A stretch of 64,000 nucleotides of DNA from Fontisphaera persica. GTDB taxonomy: Bacteria > Verrucomicrobiota > Verrucomicrobiia > Limisphaerales > Fontisphaeraceae. The position numbers and the translations under genes were made by a program. Where the stretch lies: the NCBI RefSeq assembly GCF_024832785.1, contig NZ_CP116615.1:3162001-3226000 (forward strand), read 5' to 3'. Numbering within the stretch: position 1 is the first letter of the stretch; each line of letters opens with the position of its first letter. The notes under the pieces are model-generated. The model was not told where the DNA came from, ran no database searches, and worked only from the letters and a program-made list of their open reading frames with translations. Shown piece after piece: positions 9,390 to 18,298 of this stretch.

Positions 9390-9830
9390 ATGTGTAATGT
9401 GACTCGCTGGTTGGGCCTTGCCGCCCTGGTGGTGGTCATGGCTGCAGGTTGCGCCGGGCCGGAGAAAAAACTGGGCCGCGGCATGAACAATGCCACGGAA
9501 ATCCTTCGGATGGGCGAGCTCCGCCGCACGGTGGAGCAAACCGCCCTGTTTGACAGCCCGGAATCGGCCTACACCACGGGCTTCCTTCGCGGGATGAACC
9601 GCACGCTGGCGCGCACTGGCATTGGCCTCTACGAAATCATCACCTTCCCCTTCCCCAGCTACGAGCCGGTGTTGACCCACAAGTTTTCGGCCAAACCGGT
9701 CTATCCGGATACCTACCGGCCCAATTTGATTGAAGACCAAACGTTCGCGCCGGATACCTCCCTCGGCTTTGCCGGCGGGGATGTCATCCCCTTTGTCCCG
9801 GGCAGCCGCTTCCGGGTGTTTGACAATTAA
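9390..9830 (+). CDS. Exosortase system-associated lipoprotein, TIGR04073 type
   Basis: The 146-aa protein has a lipoprotein signal peptide ending in VVVMAAGC with the acylated Cys at about residue 21. The rest shows the pattern I recognise from the TIGR04073 family (exosortase system-associated): KLGRGMNNATEILRMGELRR, then GFLRGMNRTLARTGIGLYEI and TFPFPSYEP. Members occur in bacteria that possess PEP-CTERM/exosortase sorting; the molecular function is unknown. A PEP-CTERM protein is encoded at 38.1-38.7 kb, consistent with this. A terminator hairpin follows 17 bp after the stop. The family call is from pattern memory, so confidence is moderate to high. Confidence 0.75.
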   Translation: MCNVTRWLGLAALVVVMAAGCAGPEKKLGRGMNNATEILRMGELRRTVEQTALFDSPESAYTTGFLRGMNRTLARTGIGLYEIITFPFPSYEPVLTHKFSAKPVYPDTYRPNLIEDQTFAPDTSLGFAGGDVIPFVPGSRFRVFDN

Positions 9831-9847
9831 CGGTGCCTGTATCCAGG

Positions 9848-9875
9848 GCGCCAACCTTGCGTTGGCGCTTTTTTT
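9848..9875 (+). terminator. Intrinsic terminator abutting ispE start
   Basis: GCGCCAAC (9848-9855) pairs with GTTGGCGC (9861-9868) around a 5-nt loop, followed by seven T residues (9869-9875). The T run touches the first ATG of the ispE frame at 9876. Confidence 0.8.
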
Positions 9876-9881
9876 ATGCCC

Positions 9882-10763
9882 ATGAACCGCCTGGAGCGCC
9901 TTTCCCCCTGCAAAGTCAATCTCCTGCTCAACATCCTCGGACGCCGCCCCGATGGTTTCCATGAGCTGGAAACGCTTTTTTTTCCGCTGCCGCTCCATGA
10001 CCGGCTGGTCTTTGAAACCACCGCCAGCGGCTCCGGCATCGGCCTGACCTGCACCCACCCGGAGCTGCCCACCGGCCCGGAAAACCTCGTGTACCGCGCC
10101 GCCCAAAGTTTCTTTGCGGCCACGGGCCTGCCGCCGGCCGTGCGCATTCACCTGGAAAAAAACCTGCCGCTGGCGGCCGGTTTGGGCGCGGGCAGCGCCA
10201 ACGCCGCCGTGACGCTGGACACGCTGAATGAAATGCATGGCCGTCCTCTTTCCACAGCGCGCCTGCATGAACTGGCCGCCGCCCTGGGGTCGGATGTCCC
10301 CTTTTTCCTGCAAGGCCGGCCGGCCCTGGCTTTTGGACGCGGTGAACGTCTGGAGTCCCTGCCTGAATTACCGGCTCTGAAAAACCTGGCGGTGCTGCTG
10401 GTGCATCCCGGTTTTGGAGTTTCCACCGCCTGGGCTTATCGGGCCTTGGCTGATTTTCCGGAAGCGTTGAACGGACGTCCCGGCCGCGCCCGCCAACTGG
10501 CGGAGGCCCTGCTTGGCGGCACGCTGGCGGAGGCGGCGCCCCACTTTTACAATGCGCTGGAGGCGCCGGTGCTGCGCAAATACCCCCTGCTGCAATGGTT
10601 TCAGGATTTTTTCCGTGAGCAAGGCGCCGTGGTGGCCCTGATGAGCGGCAGTGGCTCCACCACCTTTGCCCTCCTGCCCACATTGGAGGCCGCAGAAAAA
10701 GCCCGGGCCTCCCTGCAAGCCATTTACCAAGCCCCCTTGTGGTCTGCCATTGTGACGCTCTAA
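9882..10763 (+). CDS. ispE: 4-diphosphocytidyl-2-C-methyl-D-erythritol kinase
   Basis: GHMP-family kinase of the MEP isoprenoid pathway, 293 aa. Landmarks are CKVNLLLNILGRRPDGFHEL at the N-terminus, the ATP-binding glycine loop LPLAAGLGAGSANAA, and the C-terminal MSGSGSTTFAL. It phosphorylates the 2-hydroxyl of CDP-methylerythritol. Two ATGs are possible (9876 and 9882); neither has a Shine-Dalgarno, and the first directly follows the T run of a terminator hairpin. I prefer 9882 because homology begins with MNRLERLSPCKVNL. Transcription may depend on read-through or on a promoter inside the upstream lipoprotein gene. Confidence 0.94.
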   Translation: MNRLERLSPCKVNLLLNILGRRPDGFHELETLFFPLPLHDRLVFETTASGSGIGLTCTHPELPTGPENLVYRAAQSFFAATGLPPAVRIHLEKNLPLAAGLGAGSANAAVTLDTLNEMHGRPLSTARLHELAAALGSDVPFFLQGRPALAFGRGERLESLPELPALKNLAVLLVHPGFGVSTAWAYRALADFPEALNGRPGRARQLAEALLGGTLAEAAPHFYNALEAPVLRKYPLLQWFQDFFREQGAVVALMSGSGSTTFALLPTLEAAEKARASLQAIYQAPLWSAIVTL

Positions 10764-10869
10764 ACCAGTCGCCCGCGCGCATTGTCCGAGGCGGCAATAA
10801 TCCGCGTGGGTCTCGCACTCGCAACGCCGGAGCGGGGCTTGTATGTCAGGTAAGTTCTTGCCGGCGTCT

Positions 10870-12681
10870 TTAAGTGACGCGGTCAGGGAGGGTGCCGGCC
10901 TGCCGGGCCGAAGGCATGACCTCCGTTGTGGCCTGGGCCGGCTTGGCTCCATGACGGGCGTTTTCCAGTGGGCGCGCCTCCGGGAGTCTCTCCTCCTGGC
11001 GGGCAGAAGCGGGTTCAGGCGGCAGACCCAGGATTTCTCGCGCGCGGGCCAGCGCGAGCGCCATGTCAGCGCAGACGTTTTCGCGGCCCAGCCGGTCCAA
11101 AAAGCCTGCCTTGTCCATCATGAACAGCGGTTGCGTGTGCGGCCCGCACAATATCAGATGTTTGCCGCGATGGTGCAACCGCTCATACAAATCCTCCAGG
11201 GCATTCAAACCGGTGGCGTCCATGGCCAGCACATTGCGCATGCGCAATATCAAAACGTCCGGGTCCTTCTTTTCCCGCTTGAGGGCGCTTTCCAGCTTGT
11301 CCGCGGCGCCGAAGAAAAACGCGCCAAACATGCGATAGACCATCACCCCTTCGGGGACCTGGCGGCCGACCAGCGAATGTTGGGAGCCTTCCGTTTCGGT
11401 GGTTTCATCCACGGCCGTAATCTGGCTGGTCTCCGAGACCCGCTTGATGAACAAGACCGCGGCCAGCACCATGCCGACCTCCACCGCCACCGTCAAATCA
11501 ATGGCCACGGTCAGGCCGAAGGTGGTCAGAAATACCGCCGCATCGCTGCGCGGCCAGCGGGCCAGCCGGCTGAAGTTGTGCCATTCGCCCATGTTGAGCG
11601 CCACGTTGACCAGCACCGCGCTCAGCACCGCCAGGGGGATGTGTTTGGCGAGCGGCGCAGCGGCCAGCATGATGACCAGGAGGGTCAGCGCATGAATGAT
11701 GCCTGCGACCGGTGACCGCGCGCCGCATTTGACATTGGTGGCGGTGCGGGCAATGGCACTGGTCGCGGCAATGCCGCCCAACAGCGGCGTCACGATGTTG
11801 GCCACCCCCTGCGCCATCAGTTCCTGGTTGGCGTCGTGCCGGTCATCAATCATGCCATCCGCCACCACGGCACATAGCAGGGACTCAATGGCCGCCAGCA
11901 AGGCAATGGTGGTGGCCGGCTGAAACAGATGCCGCAGCGTTTCCCAGGAAAGCTCGGGGATGTGCAGGCGGGGCAACGTTTGCGGAATGCCCCCAAACCG
12001 GCTGCCAATGGTTTCGACGGGCAGGTCCAGCAGCGCCACCAGCGCCGTGCCCACCACCAGCGCCACGATGGAGCCCGGCACCCGCCGCTGCCATTGCTTG
12101 GGCCAGAAAATGATGACCGCCAGCGAAAAAGCCGCCACCGCCAGCGCCGGCCAGGTGACGGTGTGCGCATGCGCCGCCAACGCGGTCATTTTGGCCACGA
12201 ATTCCACCGGCACCGCCTCCATTTTCAGCCCAAAGAAATCCTTGATTTGCGAAGTGACAATCAACACCGCAATGCCACTGGTAAAGCCCATGGTGACCGG
12301 ATAGGGGATGTATTTAATCATGGTGCCCAACCGCGCCAGGCCCATCACCACCAGAATCACCCCGGCCATCACCGTGCAAATCAGCAGATTGTCCAATCCG
12401 TATTGGGTGCCGATGCCGTACAGAATGACGATGAACGCTCCCGTTGGACCGCCAATGCAAACCCGGGTGCCTCCCAGCGCCGAAATGAGGAATCCGGCCA
12501 CCACCGCCGTGATAATCCCGGCCTCCGGCTTGACCCCGGAGGCAATGGCAAACGCCATCGCCAGCGGCAGCGCGACAATTCCCACCGTCACGCCAGCCGT
12601 CAAATCCGACAGAAAATCCTGCCTCCCATACCCTTTCAAGGTATCCCACAAGCGCGGACGAAATCCCAGGTTGAGTTTCAT
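10870..12681 (-). CDS. SulP-family anion transporter with STAS domain
   Basis: The 603-aa protein carries the SulP transmembrane region (about residues 20-410, ten or more hydrophobic segments) and a C-terminal STAS domain (about 430-550). SulP signatures seen are LTAGVTVGIVALPLAMAFA, IGGPTGAF, and the QGVANIVTPLLGGIAATSA block. In STAS, the loop MDATGLNAL corresponds to the phosphorylatable position of anti-sigma antagonists. SulP proteins move sulfate, bicarbonate or other anions; the substrate cannot be told from sequence. A hydrophilic tail of about 45 residues follows STAS. The ATG at 12681 (MKLNLGFRP) is chosen because preceding codons are not family-like. The gene is convergent with ispE. 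Confidence 0.9.
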   Translation of the reverse strand: MKLNLGFRPRLWDTLKGYGRQDFLSDLTAGVTVGIVALPLAMAFAIASGVKPEAGIITAVVAGFLISALGGTRVCIGGPTGAFIVILYGIGTQYGLDNLLICTVMAGVILVVMGLARLGTMIKYIPYPVTMGFTSGIAVLIVTSQIKDFFGLKMEAVPVEFVAKMTALAAHAHTVTWPALAVAAFSLAVIIFWPKQWQRRVPGSIVALVVGTALVALLDLPVETIGSRFGGIPQTLPRLHIPELSWETLRHLFQPATTIALLAAIESLLCAVVADGMIDDRHDANQELMAQGVANIVTPLLGGIAATSAIARTATNVKCGARSPVAGIIHALTLLVIMLAAAPLAKHIPLAVLSAVLVNVALNMGEWHNFSRLARWPRSDAAVFLTTFGLTVAIDLTVAVEVGMVLAAVLFIKRVSETSQITAVDETTETEGSQHSLVGRQVPEGVMVYRMFGAFFFGAADKLESALKREKKDPDVLILRMRNVLAMDATGLNALEDLYERLHHRGKHLILCGPHTQPLFMMDKAGFLDRLGRENVCADMALALARAREILGLPPEPASARQEERLPEARPLENARHGAKPAQATTEVMPSARQAGTLPDRVT

Positions 12682-13132
12682 AGGAAAATAGGGTTGGCCG
12701 CCGCTTCCACAGAAAGGCGGCAGCAAAAGAAAGGATGGCACGTTAATAAAGACATAAGGAATTGCGGAAGTGGGAAGCGGCTCAGCCGGCGCGTCCGAAA
12801 CCGGGGCCGGCCATCAGCGCATCCATGCCGGGTGGGCACGATGAGCCGCCTCCGTTTTCCCGTTGGGAAAACGGCTGCCATCCACCATGAAAAGACCAGC
12901 GCATGCTGCTGCGGGGGCACTCTGATGCCTTCCACCAGCAGCGCATAAAGCACAAGCCGCGGATGGTTGGGCGGAGTGGTAACCCCCGGACGGCTGTCTT
13001 TAGTGGGGTATCCAGCCGCGCTTGTCAATGCGGAACTCCATCCCGTCCGGCGTGAGTAAATGGGCTGGAGATGGGGGGCGGGCGCTGTTTTTAGGCACGG
13101 TTTTCTTGCTTGACAAAATGACATTATGACAA
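12682..13132. other. 451-bp intergenic region between SulP and Ig-repeat genes
   Basis: This divergent gap should hold promoters for both flanking genes. It contains a perfect 10-bp hairpin (12852-12874) and, near the plus-strand gene, TTGACA at 13110-13115. The TATAAC at 13143-13148 is too far from that TTGACA (27 bp) to make a standard pair. No convincing small gene was seen. Confidence 0.35.
12852..12874. repeat. Perfect 10-bp inverted repeat
   Basis: CCGTTTTCCC (12852-12861) and GGGAAAACGG (12865-12874) flank GTT. No T run follows on either strand, so it is not a standard terminator. It may be an operator or an RNA hairpin. Confidence 0.5.
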
Positions 13133-15874
13133 ATGCTTTTCGGTATAACCAAAAAGAAGCTTGTTATGAAGCTGGCCAGCCTTTCCCATTTCTTTTGCGG
13201 GCGTAATATTAAAGCGTTGACACTCAAAAACCTGCTCCACCCCCTCTGCGCCTGGACAAGCATGGCCGCCTTGCTTGGAGGCGGGCAACTCTCGCCTCTC
13301 CTTGCCCAGGAGCGTACCGCCAGTTATTACCACCACTCTTTGAGCTTGTCTCTTGAGGCTGGCAACAGCCCGAACGGACAGCGGTATTATTTCAGCACTT
13401 ACGATGGGGTGTTCACCTGGGCGCTCGAGGAAAACAACCGGTATAGCGGTGAAATCAAGCCCTCTTCCATGTATTCCCAAACTTATCTTAGCGATTATGA
13501 TGCTTACTATGTGCCGCAGTCTTATTATTATGGCTATGGCACCTTGACCCTCTACATGCCGTCAACCGACTCCGACCAGGATGATTTGCCGGATTTCATA
13601 GACATCCGTAAATCCACTTCGTTATCCATCTCGGGAAGCGTCCGCGAACATCAGGTGGGCGTAGGCACTGCGACCGTCAACATTAATGGCTCCTTATCCC
13701 GCTCTGCCAACACCTATCGGGGCTCCTATAGTGTCACTTCCAGTGAAGGGGTTAATGTCAGCGGTCCCTTTAACAGCGTGGGGACCCAGGGAACGATTCG
13801 TTACAACCCCACCACCAGAACGGTCACCATCTCCGGCGTGCAATTTGATGGCGCAGTGACGGTCAGCGGCACGGCCACCTATCAAATTAACAGTGCCAAT
13901 CAAATCAGCGTGGCCTCATTTCAAATGAGCAACAGCACGGGGAAAAGCACCACGGTCTATGCTTTTACCCTCAACCGGCGCGGCAACACCTACTACGGCC
14001 GATTCACCATGAGCGATGGGAATACCGCCACCTGGTGGGTGGATTATGAATACAATCATATCCTGGTCATTGATAATAACGACACCGATGGCGACGGCAT
14101 CCCCGACTTGTCCGACACCGTCAACGCCACGCCGCCGGTCATCACGCAGGCGCCCCAAAGTCAAACCATTGGCACGGGGCAGACGGTTTCTTTCAGCGTG
14201 CAGGTCAGCGGGGTGGGGCCGTTTACTTATCAATGGCTCAAGGACGGAGTGCCCATCGCCGGGGCCATCAGCAGCACCTACACCATTGCGGGGGTAAACC
14301 CGCAGCATCAAGGCAACTACACCGTGCAGGTCAGCAATGCGGGTGGCACGGTAACCAGTGCCGCCGCCACGCTCACCGTGTTGACGCCGCCGCAATTGAC
14401 CAGCTCCCTGCAAAACCTCACCGTGGACGTGGGCCAGACCGCCGTTTTCTCCGTCACCGCCAGCGGCTCCGCCCCGCTGAGCTATCAGTGGTACAAAGAC
14501 GGAAATCCCATCACCGGTGCCACTGCGGCCAGCTATCAAATTGCCTCGGTGCGCCTGGAGGACGGCGGCCGGTATAGCGTGCGGGTCAGCAACTCCGTGG
14601 GCAGCGCGCAGTCGGGCGAGGCGCTGTTGATTGTCAGGGCGCCGCCCGTATTTGTGAGCCAGCCCCAAACGGCCACCGTCGTGCGCGGCATGTCACTGAA
14701 CCTGCAGGCTTCCGTACAGGGTGGCCTGCCTTTGTCGTATGTGTGGTATAAGAATGGAGCGGTCCTGCCGGGTGTCTCCACCTCGTCCTATGTGGTGCCG
14801 GTGGTGGACCTGCCGCATGCCGGCGCGTATTACCTGGTGGCCAGCAATCAATTCGGCCGGGCCACCAGTCAGGTGGCGCAAATCACCGTGCTGGAGCATG
14901 GCAACCTTTCCCGCTTTGCCGTGGAACTGCCCACCACCAACGCATACGTGGGCCAACCGCTCAACCTGCGCGTCACGGCACTGGACGATTGGCACAACCG
15001 GGTTATGACGTTCAATGGGGCGGCGAATGTCACGGCGGCGGGATGGACCCAGGTCACCACGAATATGTTGGGAAACGTGCCGCACACGGCTTCTTTGAAC
15101 GCGGCCGGGTTGACCCTGGGTTATTCCTTCACGCCCACCAATAACTTGTGGGTGAACCGCGTTCGCCATTATTGCGGCTCGCAGGTTTCAGTTTGGAATC
15201 AACAAGGCACCCTGCTGTTTTCCCAGGCGGTCACCAGCCAAAATGGCGTATGGAGGGAAACTGCCCTGGCCCAGCCGGTTTTACTCGCCAGCGGACAAAC
15301 CTACCGCGTGGGGGTGTATATCAACACGGGGCAGGGATACTATCGCACGGATTTGTCGGGCAGTTTTCCCTTCGGCTCCATCCATTCCGCTTACCTGGGC
15401 AATGGCAATGTTTTCCCCAACACCGCCGCCAGCAACTTGAAGTGGCCATTGGTGGACCTCGTGGTCACCGGTGACAAGCTCTCCCCCCTGCCCGTCACCC
15501 TGCAATTCCCGGCACAATTTTCCAAGGGGCTGCTGGTGGGCTCCATCACGGTGGGCCAGCCGGCCAGCGCCGTCCAGGTGCGGGTGGAGGATGGGCAGGG
15601 CCACGAGGGGACCAGTCCCTTGTTCAAAGTTTTCACCGCCGTCCGGTTGCACTCCCCTGGGGAGCTGGCGGAGCGCCAGCAAATCCGTTCCCAGGGTTTT
15701 CGCCTGCGTTTGGCACTGGCCCCCAACAAGGCTTACACCATTCAGTATTCAGAGGATTTGGCCCAATGGCACACGTGGACCAATTTCACCGCCGCGGAAA
15801 GCAGTGTTGAACTGTTGGATGCTGCGGCAGCGGCGCGGCCACGGCGGTTTTACCGGGCCCTCACGCAAGATTAG
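13133..15874 (+). CDS. Large secreted protein with three Ig-like domains and DUF4082-like module
   Basis: About 913 aa. After an N-terminal signal region (hydrophobic stretch around WTSMAALLGGGQLSPLLA) comes a Tyr/Ser/Thr-rich beta region with an acidic calcium-like loop (NDTDGDGIPDLSD, about residue 320). Three tandem bacterial Ig-like domains follow (about 335-418, 420-502, 503-588), each with the YQW.KDG or YVWYKNG strand and a GNYTV/GRYSV/GAYYL strand. A DUF4082-like segment (about 640-760) and a C-terminal module ending RRFYRALTQD, common in verrucomicrobial secreted proteins, complete it. It is probably cell-surface or extracellular; the ligand is unknown. The start may be the ATG at 13133 or at 13166 (MKLASLSHF), the latter having a weak AGAAG upstream. 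Confidence 0.8.
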   Translation: MLFGITKKKLVMKLASLSHFFCGRNIKALTLKNLLHPLCAWTSMAALLGGGQLSPLLAQERTASYYHHSLSLSLEAGNSPNGQRYYFSTYDGVFTWALEENNRYSGEIKPSSMYSQTYLSDYDAYYVPQSYYYGYGTLTLYMPSTDSDQDDLPDFIDIRKSTSLSISGSVREHQVGVGTATVNINGSLSRSANTYRGSYSVTSSEGVNVSGPFNSVGTQGTIRYNPTTRTVTISGVQFDGAVTVSGTATYQINSANQISVASFQMSNSTGKSTTVYAFTLNRRGNTYYGRFTMSDGNTATWWVDYEYNHILVIDNNDTDGDGIPDLSDTVNATPPVITQAPQSQTIGTGQTVSFSVQVSGVGPFTYQWLKDGVPIAGAISSTYTIAGVNPQHQGNYTVQVSNAGGTVTSAAATLTVLTPPQLTSSLQNLTVDVGQTAVFSVTASGSAPLSYQWYKDGNPITGATAASYQIASVRLEDGGRYSVRVSNSVGSAQSGEALLIVRAPPVFVSQPQTATVVRGMSLNLQASVQGGLPLSYVWYKNGAVLPGVSTSSYVVPVVDLPHAGAYYLVASNQFGRATSQVAQITVLEHGNLSRFAVELPTTNAYVGQPLNLRVTALDDWHNRVMTFNGAANVTAAGWTQVTTNMLGNVPHTASLNAAGLTLGYSFTPTNNLWVNRVRHYCGSQVSVWNQQGTLLFSQAVTSQNGVWRETALAQPVLLASGQTYRVGVYINTGQGYYRTDLSGSFPFGSIHSAYLGNGNVFPNTAASNLKWPLVDLVVTGDKLSPLPVTLQFPAQFSKGLLVGSITVGQPASAVQVRVEDGQGHEGTSPLFKVFTAVRLHSPGELAERQQIRSQGFRLRLALAPNKAYTIQYSEDLAQWHTWTNFTAAESSVELLDAAAAARPRRFYRALTQD

Positions 15875-15989
15875 GCAGGGGGCGCAACCTGTCACAGGCG
15901 GGGGGAGGGGTGGCCCTGAGGCGGGGCAGGTATCCGGTCCAGCGCGGCCTGCCCCTGCCGGCTTTACAAAGTGGCGGGCAGGCCGCAGG

Positions 15990-17624
15990 ATGCAGCGCAT
16001 GAGCGCCGATGCGGAAGGCGGGGCGGAGATGCCCGCCTGTTTTAATTTTGCCACGGATGTTTTTGATGCCTGGGCCCGCGTGCAACCGGAAGCCCTGGCC
16101 CTTTGGCACGTGCAAGCCGGTCATCCGCAGGAGACCCGGCTGACCTTCACCCAACTCAGCGCCCTGAGCCGGCAGGCGGCGCATTTTCTGGCCCAATGCG
16201 GCATTGCGCCGGGGGATCGCGTGCTGCTGATGCTGCCGCGCATGCCACAATGGTGGGTGGCCATGCTGGCCCTTACCCGTCTGGGAGCCGTGCCGGTGCC
16301 CGCCACCCTGCAATTGACGGCGCGCGAGGTGAATTACCGCCTGGCCCTGGCCCAAATCCGGGCCGTATTGACCTGCCCTTCGCAGGTGGAAAAGTTTTCC
16401 TCGTTTGCGGGTTTGCGGCTGGTGTGTGGCGGGGATGAGTCCGGCTGGATTGCTTTTGACGAGGGCCTGCAAAAAGGCCGGCCCGATTTCAGCGCGCCGC
16501 CCACCCCCGCCCAGGCGCCGGCCATCATGTACTTCACCAGCGCCACCACGGGGGAGCCGAAGATGGTGCTGCACAACCAGGTCTCTTACGGCCTGGCGCA
16601 TAAAATCACCGGCGAGTTATGGCTCGATTTGCAGCCCGGCGATTTGCATTGGAATCTCTCCGATTTGGGCTGGGCCAAGGCGGCTTGGTCCAGCTTTTAT
16701 GGGCCGTGGCATCAGGGGGCGGGGTTGTTTGTCTTTGATTTTCACGGGCGTTTTGAGCCGCAATCCATTCTCTCCGCGCTAGCGCATTATCCCGTGACCA
16801 CCTGGTGCGCGCCGCCCACCGCCCTGCGCCTGCTGGTGCGCGAAGATTTGGGCCGCTGGCGCTTCCCCCACCTGCGGCACTGCGTCACCGCCGGCGAGCC
16901 GCTGAATCCGGAAGTTTTGAATCTCTGGCGACAGGCCACGGGACTGACGATTTATGAGGGCTACGGGCAAACCGAAACGGTGGCCTTGATTGCCAATCTG
17001 CGCCGCTCCGGACGCCCCGTCAAACCCGGCTCCATGGGCCTGCCCACGCCGGGTTTTGAAGTCGCGCTACTGGACGACCAACTGCAGCCCCTGACCGGCC
17101 CGCATCAGGAAGGCGAAATCGCCATTCGCGTCAAACCCCGCCGGCCGTTGGGGCTGTTTGTGGAGTACTGGAATAATCCGGAGGAAACCGCCCGCCAATT
17201 TCAGGCCGACTGGTATCTTACGGGGGACAAGGCAGTGCGGGACGAGGAGGGTTATTTCTATTTTTTGGGGCGCAAGGATGACGTCATCAAAAGCTCCGGC
17301 TACCGCATCGGTCCCTTTGAGGTGGAAAGCACCTTGCTGGAGCATCCGGCGGTGCTCGAAGCGGGCGTGGTGGGCAAGCCCGACGCCATTCGCGGACAAA
17401 TCGTCAAGGCTTACGTGGTGTTGCGCCGCGGCTATGCGGCGAGTGAAGAGTTGAAACATCAGATTCAACATCATTGCCGGCAACTGGCGGCGCCATACAA
17501 ATATCCCCGCGAAATTGAGTTTGTGGCCGAGCTGCCCAAGACCATCAGCGGCAAAATCCGGCGCCTCGAATTGCGACAGCGCGCCGCAAGCGAGGACGGC
17601 ATTACGGCCAAGCCCCCATGCTGA
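15990..17624 (+). CDS. Acyl-CoA synthetase, medium-chain (ACSM)-like AMP-binding enzyme
   Basis: The 544-aa adenylate-forming enzyme activates a carboxylic acid to an acyl-CoA through an acyl-AMP. Core motifs are MYFTSATTGEPKMVLH (P-loop-like A3), YEGYGQTETV (A5), WYLTGDKA (A7), GRKDDVIKSSGYRIGPFEVE (A8 hinge) and the catalytic lysine in PKTISGKIRR (A10). The A5 and A8 forms and DLGWAKAAWSSFYGPW resemble the ACSM and acetyl-CoA-synthetase-like subgroup. Substrate chain length is an inference. ATGs at 15990 and 15999 are both plausible: an AGGA at 15987 suits 15999, a GGGCAGG suits 15990. The gene stands alone after the Ig-repeat gene. Confidence 0.87.
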   Translation: MQRMSADAEGGAEMPACFNFATDVFDAWARVQPEALALWHVQAGHPQETRLTFTQLSALSRQAAHFLAQCGIAPGDRVLLMLPRMPQWWVAMLALTRLGAVPVPATLQLTAREVNYRLALAQIRAVLTCPSQVEKFSSFAGLRLVCGGDESGWIAFDEGLQKGRPDFSAPPTPAQAPAIMYFTSATTGEPKMVLHNQVSYGLAHKITGELWLDLQPGDLHWNLSDLGWAKAAWSSFYGPWHQGAGLFVFDFHGRFEPQSILSALAHYPVTTWCAPPTALRLLVREDLGRWRFPHLRHCVTAGEPLNPEVLNLWRQATGLTIYEGYGQTETVALIANLRRSGRPVKPGSMGLPTPGFEVALLDDQLQPLTGPHQEGEIAIRVKPRRPLGLFVEYWNNPEETARQFQADWYLTGDKAVRDEEGYFYFLGRKDDVIKSSGYRIGPFEVESTLLEHPAVLEAGVVGKPDAIRGQIVKAYVVLRRGYAASEELKHQIQHHCRQLAAPYKYPREIEFVAELPKTISGKIRRLELRQRAASEDGITAKPPC

Positions 17625-17676
17625 CCATTCCGCCAGCGGATGGGCGTGCAACACCCTCTGAGAGGAAATGAAGCGG

Positions 17677-18084
17677 TCAGGAGGCTGACTTGGGCAGGCG
17701 GCCCGCTGGCGCTTTTCCGGATTCAGACGCCGGGCGGCCGGGCTTTTTGCGGGCATCCCACAGGAGGTGCAACAAGGCCAGGAGGGGATGATGCCGGAGC
17801 ATCTGGGGGCCAGCTCGGCGCATGACCGCCCGCACGCGCTGTTGCATGAGGGGGCTGTAGCAATGGGTCACACAATTTTTACAAGTGGGCTTGTTCTCCC
17901 CGTAAGGGCACTTGTCAATGCGCCGCAGGCAATAATCGAGGTCCCGCTGACAATCCGCGCACAGGGTGGCGTCCACGCCATGCTCCTGCCGGCAATAGAT
18001 GCGGTACATCGCGGCAATGGTGGCACGCTCCCGCCGCAGGCGGGCATGAGTGGCCGCGGTGGATTGGGCCGCGCTCGGCTCCAT
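17677..18084 (-). CDS. YgbA-family (nitrous oxide-stimulated promoter family) protein
   Basis: The 135-aa Cys-rich protein matches the YgbA_NO family: IAAMYRIYCRQEHG, LCADCQRDLDYCLRRIDKCP, PTCKNCVTHCYSPLM, then MRRAGPQMLRHHP. The spaced cysteines suggest metal or cluster binding. In Escherichia coli ygbA is induced by nitric oxide through NsrR, but its biochemical role is not firmly established. I chose the ATG at 18084, which gives a family-like length; a longer frame to 18252 would run through a TTGAC-N4-GTCAA palindrome at 18137-18150 that looks like a regulatory site. The C-terminal tail is basic and variable. Confidence 0.85.
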   Translation of the reverse strand: MEPSAAQSTAATHARLRRERATIAAMYRIYCRQEHGVDATLCADCQRDLDYCLRRIDKCPYGENKPTCKNCVTHCYSPLMQQRVRAVMRRAGPQMLRHHPLLALLHLLWDARKKPGRPASESGKAPAGRLPKSAS

Positions 18085-18136
18085 GCCCTCAAGATACTCC
18101 AAACCAGACGCTTCCCAAGCAAGTGCGGCTAAAAAG

Positions 18137-18150
18137 TTGACCGGGGTCAA
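18137..18150. promoter_or_regulatory. TTGAC-N4-GTCAA box, CRP/FNR-family (NNR/DNR-like) candidate
   Basis: TTGAC (18137-18141), four bases, GTCAA (18146-18150) is a perfect dyad of the type bound by NO- or oxygen-sensing CRP/FNR-family regulators. Its centre is about 60 bp upstream of the YgbA-family start codon on the minus strand. Confidence 0.5.
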
Positions 18151-18298
18151 AAGGGCCGCGCCCCGTGCTTCTTGCATGGGCCGCAGGAAGCGGGCGACAG
18201 GGAAACCACGGGGGGCGAGGTAAAAGCCCATCTGCCATGAGAAATGGCCCATGCCTTGACATCACCCCGGACCTGCGCCACTTTGCGGGTGGTGCCTT

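Noticed and set aside
13110-13148. TTGACA and TATAAC as a promoter pair for the Ig-repeat gene
   Set aside because: Spacing is 27 bp, far from the usual 17.
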